A stretch of 35,156 nucleotides of DNA, from positions 1 through 35,156 of the forward strand of contig DLRM01000010.1 of the NCBI GenBank assembly GCA_002500505.1, given 5' to 3'. Below, piece after piece: positions 1 to 7,543 of the stretch. The position numbers and the translations under genes were made by a program. The notes under the pieces are model-generated. The model was not told where the DNA came from. It searched no databases and saw only the letters and a list, made by a program, of their open reading frames with translations. Source of the DNA: Planctomycetes bacterium UBA7888 (GTDB lineage Bacteria > Planctomycetota > UBA1135). Position 1 is the first letter of the stretch. Each line of letters begins with the position of its first letter.

Positions 1-2874
1 CTTCTTTTTGGCAACTTTCTTCTTGCCAGCCTTCTTCTTCGCGCCGCCAGCCCGGGGAGCCCGTGGCTTAAACTCGAAGGTGTGACGCCCATTGTCTTTG
101 CGAACCAATCGAGCGGTGAAAGGGCGACCCTTTCTGGAAATGAAGTCTTCAATCCAATCCGTATGCCCGACTTCAGGATCGAAGTAGGTCAATAAATCGC
201 TTCGGCGCATTTCTCGTTTACAGACTGCGCGAGGAATCGTTAACCCGCACCCTTTTTCGCCCTCTTTAGTACATTCGAAGTGGGTTGGGGATTCAACCAC
301 GGATCCATCGCCACATTTGGGGCACTTCATAAACGGGCTCGCGTCTACCTGAAATGAAACAAGTTCCGGAGCAACGGCAGAATCGTCATCACTTCCTTTG
401 AAACCTTTTACGGCTTCGAACTCTAATTTGAGCTCGTCGTTCAAAAGAATTTTCCCTGCGTAAAAATCCCCACGCATCGAGACAAATCCCTCAATAGGGC
501 CACTATCTTTTTCTGTAAGCAGTTTCTCCGCAATAGGCCGATTAATATAACGGCCACGGAACTCCTTCCAAACGGTAAAGGCGCAGGCATCTGGCTCAAT
601 TGCTTTGACCTGAAAGTCCTTCAGACTCCCCTCCGGAGATGCACCCTCCAAAAGTTCTTCTATCTTCTTCTCAAGAGCAGGAACCTCAGCGACTTGCGCG
701 AAACGCAATTCCAAGCTTGCGTTGACCCGCTTTGCGTTGACCGTTACTTCCTCAACACCTTTTGCCGCACGAAGTTTTTCGGCCACAGCTTCCGCAGCTT
801 CCGCAATAGGAACAGTTGCCTCTTTGCCCATTCCCTTGAGAGCAATTTCAAATCGGTCCCCTTTGGCAATACGAGCGCATCGGTAACCCTTCAAACCCTC
901 ATGAACGGGATGACCATCCCGAGGACAGACCCCAACTGACTCTTCTTCTTGATACAACTCGCCATAATCAAACGTGGAAAGGCGAGCCACTAAATCACGT
1001 ACCGACTCCTCAACTTCACCCATGTAGGAGCTTCGCTCCCGCTGACCTTCTTGCACCTGCCAGAGGTGGAATTCCATTTCAGCCGTCAGGTCTGCTTTGG
1101 CCATGTGATCCGCATGAATTCGCTCTAGAAAATCGATAAGCGTAATTCCCTTTGCGGAAGCGCGGAGAGTCTTACCCGACCGGCCGACATATCCCTTTGC
1201 AATCAATGATTCGATAATGTCCGCACGGGTGGCAGGCGTACCAAGTCCCTTTTGTTTCATTTCGGCAAGAGCTTCGTCATCTTCCATGTCCTCATGAATA
1301 TCCAAGTCTAAATCGCTTGCCTTCTCCATGCCCTTCAAAAGGCCGGCCTCGGTGTATCGCTTTGGCGGACGAGTCGCATCCTCTTCCATTTCCAGTTCGG
1401 CAATCTTGCCAGCGGCGCTTTCACCTTCCGAAACGCCCAACTCACCTAAAGACTCCGAAGCCTTGGGCCGGCGATCTACTAACTGCCAGCCCGGGACAAC
1501 CATCCGGTTTGATTCTGTGTAGAAAACGTGCACTCCACCTTCGGCGCTAGAATCCTGCACCTTCGTCTCACGAACTACTTTCTCCCACGTACTTGGGCCC
1601 ATAAACGCTGCGATAAAACGGCGAACGACGAGCTCGTAAATCTTTGCGTCATCTCCACCTAATGGAGTTTCGGGGAAAGATTCCGTTGGGATAATTGCAA
1701 AGTGGTCCCCGACTTTAGAGTCATCAAAATTCCTCTTCGTATTCTTCAGTCCATCCTTCTTCAAAACGGCGGCACCTTCAGCAATCCCGACAGTCTTTCC
1801 ACTCTCTGCAAAAGCCTGGTCAGCTCCACCGGTGGCAAATGAGGCAATCAATTGGCCTACGGAATCGGCATAATCTTCGGGAAGAGCAGAATAGTCCGTT
1901 CTTGGGTAAGTCAAAGCTTTATGCGCTTCGTATAGGCGCTGGGCGGCACCCAAAGTTCGGCGTGCTGACATGCCGAATCGCGTGTTGGCTTCTTTTTGAA
2001 GACTCGTCAAAGAGAAGAGTGGCGGAACTTTGCGTTGGCTTTGAGTAGTCTTTTCCGAAACATCGGTAGGCTTTCCTTTGCAAGCGTCCAGGATGGCCTT
2101 GGCTTCGACCTCCTTCCATAACTTGTCGCTGTCTTTTCCAGATTTGGACGTGCGATATAAACCAGTGTAATCGTGACCACTTACCTCAAACTCGCCACGA
2201 ATTCTCCAATAGGGGACTGGGACATGAGCAAGCACCTTGATTTCTCGGTGAACCATGATAGCCAGCGTGGGAGTTTGCACTCGTCCTGCCGACCAAACTC
2301 CGCGCTCTCGGCGACCCTTAAGCCGTTTCGTGATTCCGCGCGTTGCATTCATTCCGATGAGCCAATCTGCCTCAGCGCGGCAGTAAGCCGCGGCCCCTAA
2401 TCCTGCATACTTTTCCGCAGACTCAAGCGCATCAAAGGCCTTGAGAATGGCAGCCTTCGTCATGGATTGAAGCCAAAGCCGCTCAACGGGCTTTCCTGCA
2501 CTGACATAAGCTTCGATTTCACGAAAGATGAGCTCTCCTTCACGGGCAGCATCACATGCATTCACCAAACCAAGGATCCGTTCCTCATTGGCCAACTTTT
2601 TCAGAAGGCGAAGTTGTTTGGTCTGACCCGATCGGGGTCGACGGAGAAAGCCTCCTTTTAGTTCATCCGGGAGGATGGGAAGGCTCTTTAGTTGCCAGAC
2701 CTTGAGCTCTGGGTCGTAGGCCTCCGGTTCGGCTAGCTCCAACAGATGGCCCACCGCCCAGGAAATCAAATGGCCAGGACCTTCCCAATAGCCTTCCTTT
2801 TGGGAAAAACTACCCGGGAGGGTCCGGGCGAGGTCTGTGGCGACGCTCGGCTTCTCTGCGATGACAAGTTTCAT
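1..2874 (-). CDS. topB: DNA topoisomerase III (TopB), 3' end cut by window edge
   Basis: Type IA topoisomerase, which cuts one DNA strand through a tyrosine link and resolves recombination or replication intermediates. Translation from the ATG at 2874 gives 958 residues with no stop before the edge, so the C-terminus is missing. The Toprim domain shows MKLVIAEKPSVA at the N-terminus and the acidic DAAREGE motif near residue 110. The active-site tyrosine lies in TYPRTDYS (Tyr323). Near the C-terminus there is a four-cysteine zinc-finger-like module (CPKCGD...CTKEGEKGC). The final visible residues are a Lys/Ala-rich tail, as in some TopB and TopA proteins with a basic DNA-binding extension. The start matches the family's N-terminal sequence exactly. 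The gene is divergent from the pseudopilin-like gene at 3096. The TopB call over TopA rests on the N-terminal motif and overall organisation. Confidence 0.93.
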   Translation of the reverse strand, partial: MKLVIAEKPSVATDLARTLPGSFSQKEGYWEGPGHLISWAVGHLLELAEPEAYDPELKVWQLKSLPILPDELKGGFLRRPRSGQTKQLRLLKKLANEERILGLVNACDAAREGELIFREIEAYVSAGKPVERLWLQSMTKAAILKAFDALESAEKYAGLGAAAYCRAEADWLIGMNATRGITKRLKGRRERGVWSAGRVQTPTLAIMVHREIKVLAHVPVPYWRIRGEFEVSGHDYTGLYRTSKSGKDSDKLWKEVEAKAILDACKGKPTDVSEKTTQSQRKVPPLFSLTSLQKEANTRFGMSARRTLGAAQRLYEAHKALTYPRTDYSALPEDYADSVGQLIASFATGGADQAFAESGKTVGIAEGAAVLKKDGLKNTKRNFDDSKVGDHFAIIPTESFPETPLGGDDAKIYELVVRRFIAAFMGPSTWEKVVRETKVQDSSAEGGVHVFYTESNRMVVPGWQLVDRRPKASESLGELGVSEGESAAGKIAELEMEEDATRPPKRYTEAGLLKGMEKASDLDLDIHEDMEDDEALAEMKQKGLGTPATRADIIESLIAKGYVGRSGKTLRASAKGITLIDFLERIHADHMAKADLTAEMEFHLWQVQEGQRERSSYMGEVEESVRDLVARLSTFDYGELYQEEESVGVCPRDGHPVHEGLKGYRCARIAKGDRFEIALKGMGKEATVPIAEAAEAVAEKLRAAKGVEEVTVNAKRVNASLELRFAQVAEVPALEKKIEELLEGASPEGSLKDFQVKAIEPDACAFTVWKEFRGRYINRPIAEKLLTEKDSGPIEGFVSMRGDFYAGKILLNDELKLEFEAVKGFKGSDDDSAVAPELVSFQVDASPFMKCPKCGDGSVVESPTHFECTKEGEKGCGLTIPRAVCKREMRRSDLLTYFDPEVGHTDWIEDFISRKGRPFTARLVRKDNGRHTFEFKPRAPRAGGAKKKAGKKKVAKKK

Positions 2875-3095
2875 GGGTGACTCAAAATGGAGCCTTGGCG
2901 CGGCACGGTAAAGGGACAGAAGGAGAAGTGCAAGAAGCCCCCCTATCTATTAAAGAAAAGAGAGGGCTCCTGTTCGCCTGTAAACCATTACTTTAAAAGG
3001 AGTTACATCGAATTCTAAAAAAGGTGGCAAAAAGAGGAGAAAAGAGCTCAAGTCCGCCTCTCGCCTAAGCCGAAAGAGATTTAGAGGAAATCACC
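2875..3095. promoter_or_regulatory. Divergent intergenic region, topB / pseudopilin-like gene
   Basis: The 221 bases between two divergent starts must hold promoters for both. I see no confident -35/-10 pair. A weak inverted repeat (AGCCC near 2935 and GGGCT near 2974) flanks an A-rich loop. The ribosome site for the plus-strand gene is GAGG about nine bases before the ATG at 3096. No coding region is supported here. Confidence 0.4.
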
Positions 3096-3581
3096 ATGCA
3101 TCAAAAAAGAATCCCTATCTTCGAAAGCGCAGCAGCAATCTTGGCCGTTGGCCTCGTCGCAGCTCTGACCGCTCTTCCTTCCAGTAACAGCTCCCGCCAA
3201 GCGGACATCCAAACCATGGATAATCTGGGCTTATTGAGAGCCTCAATCTTCCGTTTCAGTATGGAGCACAGCGATTTGGACGGCGCTCTTTGGCCCGGCC
3301 AGAACGACTTGAACTTTGAGCAGCAACTGCTCGGCCCTTCCCGCGCCAATGGAACTGTTTTCGAGCCTGACTGCGGGCGAGAAGATCGCTGGCACGGCCC
3401 TTACCTGGAGTCCTTCCCCACCAACCCGCACAGTGGTCTTTCCAACGTGCGCTTGGTCTCTGGGTCTGGCTCGCCAAAACTGACTGGCGACGCTGGCTGG
3501 GTTTACCAGCCCGAAACTGGCAAAGCTTGGCCTGACCTTCCAGGACAGGACCTTCGAGGGGTCCTCTACGCTGAATATTAA
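3096..3581 (+). CDS. GspG-like pseudopilin family protein with divergent prepilin site
   Basis: A 161-residue protein with one N-terminal hydrophobic helix (about residues 11-28) and a small soluble domain. The C-terminal half holds DRWHGPYLESFPTNP and a GWVYQPETGKAW segment. These resemble the 'W-x-GPYL-x-x-x-P-x-xP' and 'Y' elements of type II secretion major pseudopilins (GspG). In a normal prepilin the helix begins after Gly with F-T-L-I-E. Here the equivalent is R-IPIFES, which keeps Glu at +5 but has Arg in place of the cleavage-site Gly. It may therefore remain uncleaved as an inner-membrane anchored protein. It stands alone, with no gsp genes beside it, and is followed by a strong terminator at 3606. 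GAGG upstream of the ATG supports this start. The family call is moderate, and involvement in secretion is inference. Confidence 0.7.
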   Translation: MHQKRIPIFESAAAILAVGLVAALTALPSSNSSRQADIQTMDNLGLLRASIFRFSMEHSDLDGALWPGQNDLNFEQQLLGPSRANGTVFEPDCGREDRWHGPYLESFPTNPHSGLSNVRLVSGSGSPKLTGDAGWVYQPETGKAWPDLPGQDLRGVLYAEY

Positions 3582-3605
3582 TTCGGCTTCTTCTTAGGTG
3601 GTTGG

Positions 3606-3638
3606 CCCGCGTTAGATAAAACTGGCGCGGGTTTTTTT
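3606..3638 (+). terminator. Rho-independent terminator after the pseudopilin-like gene
   Basis: CCCGCG at 3606-3611 pairs with CGCGGG at 3626-3631 and is followed at once by seven T (3632-3638). The last T residues form part of the TAA stop of the convergent gene that ends at 3637. Confidence 0.8.
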
Positions 3639-4530
3639 ATTCCCTATAAGAGCGGTGACAACTCTTACAACTCTGTTTCGCCCCTTGAAAACTAGACTCG
3701 GCAAGGTCGAAATCTCCTTGCGTCACCCCTGCCTGCAGATTGCGCGAGAAGGAAATCGCCTTCAGGGCAACAGAATTGAATTGAGGATCCTTGACCATCG
3801 GTTCTTCCGTTTCCTGGAAGCACAAAAAAAGAGCCTCGCGGAAAATTTGAGTCTCGCGTTCAGGACTGAGGTCAGGGTGCCGTTCGGGCGCCTTCCAATT
3901 AGCAGCACGGATGAGCTTAACCCGATCCCAAATCCGGTCAATTTGAGCCATGCCGCTTTGGAATCCGTCAACGGATGCTGCTGCTACCAGTTCGGGAAAA
4001 GGAGAGCCGCTCGGTGCGGGCTTCCAATTCTCAACGGATTCCCACAAGCCGGGGTAATCAAGGCTTGTACTCGCCGTACGAAGGGCCCGGTGCGCACGAT
4101 TGAAATCTCCCTCCCCCAAAGCCTGCATCACCAAGGCCGCAGCAGCGGGGCCACGGTGCTTTCCGTGGTGGCAATGGATATAGAAGGGTCCGCCTGCCTC
4201 TTTGGCCAAACGCTCCAAGGAGCGGGCAGCCTCGGTTGAAATACCACCGTAGTCGAGAGGAATGTGGAAATAAGTTAAGCCCGCCGCCCGAGCCGCGGCC
4301 AAATTAGGTTGGGCGCCATCCACATTGACTAGGGTTTGGACACCCAGCTCCGACAATGCGAGGAAGCCTGGTCCAACCGGCTGACCGCCAGTAAAAACCG
4401 ACTCCGAAAGCTGGAGTAATTGAGGAAGTCCCTCTCGTTCAATAAAAACAAGGTCGGAATCTTGGCTTGCCGAAGGGCCGACGCAACCCAGAAGCAAAGG
4501 CAAAAGACCTAGAAGGGATGGAATTCGCAT
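3637..4530 (-). CDS. Lipoprotein: dual-specificity phosphatase domain fused to cytochrome c'-like domain
   Basis: A 297-residue predicted lipoprotein. The ATG at 4530 gives an ideal lipoprotein signal ending in LLGC (Cys16). A longer reading frame from 4668 would bury this signal behind 46 non-hydrophobic residues, so the short start is preferred. Residues about 30-170 look like a Cys-based phosphatase: general-acid candidate Asp93 in PLDYGG and the Cx5R P-loop HCHHGKHRG (Cys120, Arg126). The usual Ser/Thr after Arg is Gly. The C-terminal ~100 residues are helical and end in CKSCH-RSYR (Cys288, Cys291, His292), the C-terminal haem site typical of class II cytochrome c'. Together they make an extracytoplasmic protein joining a phosphatase fold to a haem protein. 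It is the last gene of the long minus-strand run, about 80 bases after the TrpD2-like gene. Substrate and redox partner are unknown. Confidence 0.78.
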   Translation of the reverse strand: MRIPSLLGLLPLLLGCVGPSASQDSDLVFIEREGLPQLLQLSESVFTGGQPVGPGFLALSELGVQTLVNVDGAQPNLAAARAAGLTYFHIPLDYGGISTEAARSLERLAKEAGGPFYIHCHHGKHRGPAAAALVMQALGEGDFNRAHRALRTASTSLDYPGLWESVENWKPAPSGSPFPELVAAASVDGFQSGMAQIDRIWDRVKLIRAANWKAPERHPDLSPERETQIFREALFLCFQETEEPMVKDPQFNSVALKAISFSRNLQAGVTQGDFDLAESSFQGAKQSCKSCHRSYRE

Positions 4531-4609
4531 ATGAAATGAGAGCGCAAACTTTGTGCCAACCTTTACTGGCGAATAAACCATCAAAACGTTACTCATTAGA
4601 AACATTCTC

Positions 4610-5626
4610 TCAGAAACAAAGTTTTTTTTCTGCAGAACCTGATTCAATGGATTCGCGAGCCATCCCAACCGCCGAAGCTAAATCGCGAGTTTGACCGCTC
4701 AACCGAATAAGTAAAGCCGCACCCAACAAAGCGCAGGAGAGCTCGGGGCCCTCTGCCCCGGCAAGGGCTTTTCGGCAGGCCGTTTCAGAGGCAAGCATGC
4801 GATCGGAATCCAACGCAGGCGGCTCTTCCAACTCACCCAATCCCAAATCGTCTGGCTGAAGCCGAAGAGGGCTCTTCCCCTCTTCTTCCAACAACATCCC
4901 TCGGGTCATCCCCGTTACGGATGGGTCAAGGGAACCTTCTAAGCCTTGAACGATAAGGCAGGTTTGATGGCCAAGGTTTGCGTAGGCGTCGGAAGCCATC
5001 CCTAGGACTGGGCCCAGCCTAGACGGCACAATCACTCTGGAGCCCGACGGCGCCAAAAGCTTAGAGACCACGTCTGGTGCGCACCGCAGACCCAGTTCGT
5101 TTTCAATTCGAAGAAGGCGAGTCCAGCCCTCGTCCGCAGCGGTGGGTTGCCAGCACGCAAGGGAGTTTTGGGCTAACTCGTTCGCGGCTGGAGAGGCTGA
5201 GGCATGAATTTGGCCACCCATTTTTTTCCAGAGATCCCCCATCGTGACACCAGAACCGGAGGCGTGTGGCGAAGCCTGCAACAAAACAGGAACGCCTGCG
5301 CCAACAGCGGCGGCAACTGACACGACACTCAGCAGAGGCCCACTGCGCCGGCCCATCCGACTTGTAGAGACCACTACAGTGCCCTCCGGGAGAAGAGGGA
5401 ATTCAATCCGCGAGCGAGCAGCAAGGGCAGCGCCCGTTAATTCGTCTGCAGTAGTCCCCTTAGAACGAAGGGCAACGAAAAAGGCGGCGATTTGAATTTC
5501 TTCGCCAGCGCCTTGAAGCAGGTGCCTGAAGGCAGCTTCAGACTCATCGGTATCCAAATGGCGCGCCCCACTTCCGGCTACAGCACCGCCTACCTTTTGA
5601 ATGAGTCGTCGAAGCTCTTTGTCCAC
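4610..5626 (-). CDS. TrpD2/YbiB-like phosphoribosyltransferase-fold protein
   Basis: About 338 residues, the usual length for the anthranilate phosphoribosyltransferase superfamily. The N-terminal helical part carries 'G-EEIQIAAFFVALRSKG-TADEL', a hallmark of these proteins. The TrpD phosphate and PRPP motifs GTGGD and KHGNR are not present. The corresponding places read VVSTSRMGRRSGPLLS and VPVLLQASPHASGSG. This fits the TrpD2/YbiB branch (reported to bind nucleic acid) better than tryptophan synthesis, and no trp genes lie nearby. The GTG at 5626 begins four bases after the upstream peroxiredoxin stop. A longer frame to 5701 would overlap that gene by about 70 bases and adds nothing family-like. 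It is probably co-transcribed with the peroxiredoxin. The family call is fairly safe; the function is open. Confidence 0.72.
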   Translation of the reverse strand: MDKELRRLIQKVGGAVAGSGARHLDTDESEAAFRHLLQGAGEEIQIAAFFVALRSKGTTADELTGAALAARSRIEFPLLPEGTVVVSTSRMGRRSGPLLSVVSVAAAVGAGVPVLLQASPHASGSGVTMGDLWKKMGGQIHASASPAANELAQNSLACWQPTAADEGWTRLLRIENELGLRCAPDVVSKLLAPSGSRVIVPSRLGPVLGMASDAYANLGHQTCLIVQGLEGSLDPSVTGMTRGMLLEEEGKSPLRLQPDDLGLGELEEPPALDSDRMLASETACRKALAGAEGPELSCALLGAALLIRLSGQTRDLASAVGMARESIESGSAEKKLCF

Positions 5627-5630
5627 GTCC

Positions 5631-6110
5631 CTATTTTGCCAACTCGGCTCGAAGGGCAGTGAGAACTTTTTCAGGATGCCCTTTAAGGCGAACGTTGTCA
5701 AAAACGCGAACTACATTCCCTACAGGGTCCAAAATCAGCGTGGAGCGAACGATTCCAAGGTATTCTCGTCCATCACCCTTCTTTTCACGCCACACTCCAT
5801 ACTTGTGGGCGATTCGATTGTCATGGTCAGACAGGAGCGGGAATGGCACAGAACACTTCTTCGCAAACTGAGTGTGACTTTTCTGATTGCAAGGGCCAAT
5901 TGCAAAAACAACGGCACGTTCTTTTTCAAACTCGTCGTTTAGCTTGCTAAACCCGGCCAACGCCCGTGCACAAAACCGAGTGTTGTCCTTCACATAAAAA
6001 TGAAGAATCACCCAGCGTCCACGATGCTCCGTTAGGCGAAGTTTTCCGCCATCACTTGATGGAAGCGTAAACGCAGGAGCTCGAGAACCAGATGCGAGGA
6101 TGGGATTCAC
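5631..6110 (-). CDS. bcp: Bcp/PrxQ-type peroxiredoxin
   Basis: Thioredoxin-fold peroxidase that reduces hydrogen peroxide and organic peroxides in the cytoplasm. From the GTG at 6110 it is 159 residues, close to E. coli Bcp. The C-terminal half is strongly Bcp-like: HTQFAKK, PFPLLSD, YGVWREKKGDGREYLGIVRST and KGHPEKVL. The peroxidatic site is KDNTRFC (Cys47). The canonical Pro of Pxxx(T/S)xxC is Val here, and the usual TPGCT is TRFCA. A possible second cysteine lies in GPCNQ or KKC. The frame is open to a TTG at 6152, but GTG at 6110 places the start where the family normally begins. No strong ribosome site decides it. It lies about 80 bases after the last amidohydrolase gene and four bases before the next gene. 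Confidence 0.88.
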   Translation of the reverse strand: MNPILASGSRAPAFTLPSSDGGKLRLTEHRGRWVILHFYVKDNTRFCARALAGFSKLNDEFEKERAVVFAIGPCNQKSHTQFAKKCSVPFPLLSDHDNRIAHKYGVWREKKGDGREYLGIVRSTLILDPVGNVVRVFDNVRLKGHPEKVLTALRAELAK

Positions 6111-6190
6111 AGAGAGAATGGAGCGGCCGTTGGCCCAATTAAGAACCAACAATTATGACCTCGCTTCAAAAACTTGCTAGTGTTCTTTGC

Positions 6191-7543
6191 CTACTCTATC
6201 TCAGAATTATCTTCGGACGAGCCTTCTTTCAGAGTTCGACGAACTTCTTCCACAATTTCACTCGGAGTTGGCGCAGGGCGTGGGCGAATATGCGCAAAAT
6301 ACGGTTCAGCCTGCTTGTCATAAGCAATGCGACCATTCACAACACCCCATTCCACAAAGGCGCGGTAGTCAAAAAGCTCGCGGTCGGTCACGATGAAATC
6401 TGCATCCTTTCCAATCTCAAGGGAACCAATACGGTTTTCAACGCCCAAAATCCGAGCGGGGTCAATAGTTATAGAGCGCAAAGCAGCCTCTTCGGAAAGA
6501 CCACCACGAATTGCAAAGGCCGCTTCCATTGGCAAAGTCAAAAGGTCGCGTCCTGCAATTCCACCCGTGCTAATGTTGGTGGCAGCTGGCAAAATCGCAA
6601 ACTCAACTCCCGCTTCGACTAACTTTGCGGCGTTTTCAATGGACCAGCCACTTTCACGATTCAGCTGTTCATCTGCCCAACGCTTGCGGCGAGGGGTGAG
6701 AACAAGCTTTGCGCCCGAGCGACCGATTTTGGAAGCCACCGTCCATGCTTCAAGCCCACCAAAAATAACGGATTGCATAGGGAAATCGTCAAGCAAGTCA
6801 CAAATGCCCAACAGGTCATTCATGTTTGTTGCATTAAATTTAGCCATGCTTTTGTTTTGGAGGAGATTGAGATACTTCTCGTCCACTCCAGACTTCGAGG
6901 GTTCTGGAGGGAGTTCTTTCTCGCCCATTTTTTCCAACTGCGCACGGTAATCCACTTCTCGGATGTAATCTCGGGCCGCAGCTAGTTTCGCGCGAAGAGT
7001 CCGGCGAGAGCCCGGATTGGAGGTGGAATAGTTCAAGGTGACCCAGGTGGTTTCTGCCAATAGGACATCGTCAATCGAGTCTCGAACCAATTTCGCAACC
7101 GCTCCACCCGCCTGCACAGTTGTTAAACCTCCGGCCAGACCCAAGGCCACATTGCGAGCAAATGGGTCATATGAATCTCGGAGCGAAGCCCCTCGCCCAG
7201 AAACGATTCCACTGGAATTCACAGCAACTAGGCCAGGGTAGACATGCATGCCATCTGCTTGGATGACCTCTGCCCCTTCTGGAACCGTAACATTCGTCCC
7301 AATTTTGAGGATTCGGCGACCCTTACAAAGAAGGGTTCCATTGGAAATCTCTCCATCTGAAACTGTGTGAATTGTCGCCCCCACAACAGCTAAATAGGGG
7401 CTCTCATCAGTGACAGGCTCTGAAGGCTCCTCTGCGGCGACTTCAGCCTCGGATTTTTCTTCAATCTTTGGTTCCTGCTCGGGTTTCGGGGGCTCCTGCG
7501 GAAGAACAAAGGGGGCAAGCAACATTAAGGCAATCAAATTCAT
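6191..7543 (-). CDS. Secreted amidohydrolase-fold protein, metal site degenerate (array member 9)
   Basis: A 450-residue protein with a signal peptide (MNLIALMLLAPFVLPQ) followed by a Pro/Glu-rich linker (about 16-48). The amidohydrolase N-terminal beta-sandwich follows (GATIHTVSDGEISNGTLLCKGRRI), then a barrel ending in the typical ALRSITIDPARILGVENRIGSLEIGKDADFIV. The metal-binding HxH that should follow PGLV is replaced by AVNSSG. The later His and Asp ligands are not seen, so hydrolase activity of the normal type is unlikely. It overlaps the previous gene by four bases (ATGA), implying coupled translation. A Lys/Glu-rich stretch lies around residues 180-225. The C-terminus is a charged tail. 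COG1228-like membership is clear; its role as a pseudo-enzyme is inferred. Confidence 0.85.
   Translation of the reverse strand: MNLIALMLLAPFVLPQEPPKPEQEPKIEEKSEAEVAAEEPSEPVTDESPYLAVVGATIHTVSDGEISNGTLLCKGRRILKIGTNVTVPEGAEVIQADGMHVYPGLVAVNSSGIVSGRGASLRDSYDPFARNVALGLAGGLTTVQAGGAVAKLVRDSIDDVLLAETTWVTLNYSTSNPGSRRTLRAKLAAARDYIREVDYRAQLEKMGEKELPPEPSKSGVDEKYLNLLQNKSMAKFNATNMNDLLGICDLLDDFPMQSVIFGGLEAWTVASKIGRSGAKLVLTPRRKRWADEQLNRESGWSIENAAKLVEAGVEFAILPAATNISTGGIAGRDLLTLPMEAAFAIRGGLSEEAALRSITIDPARILGVENRIGSLEIGKDADFIVTDRELFDYRAFVEWGVVNGRIAYDKQAEPYFAHIRPRPAPTPSEIVEEVRRTLKEGSSEDNSEIE

Noticed and set aside
4531..4668. Longer N-terminus for the phosphatase-cytochrome lipoprotein
   Set aside because: It would place a perfect lipoprotein signal 46 residues inside the protein.
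5627..5701. Longer N-terminus for the TrpD2-like protein
   Set aside because: It overlaps the peroxiredoxin by about 70 bases, and the GTG at 5626 gives a normal family start.
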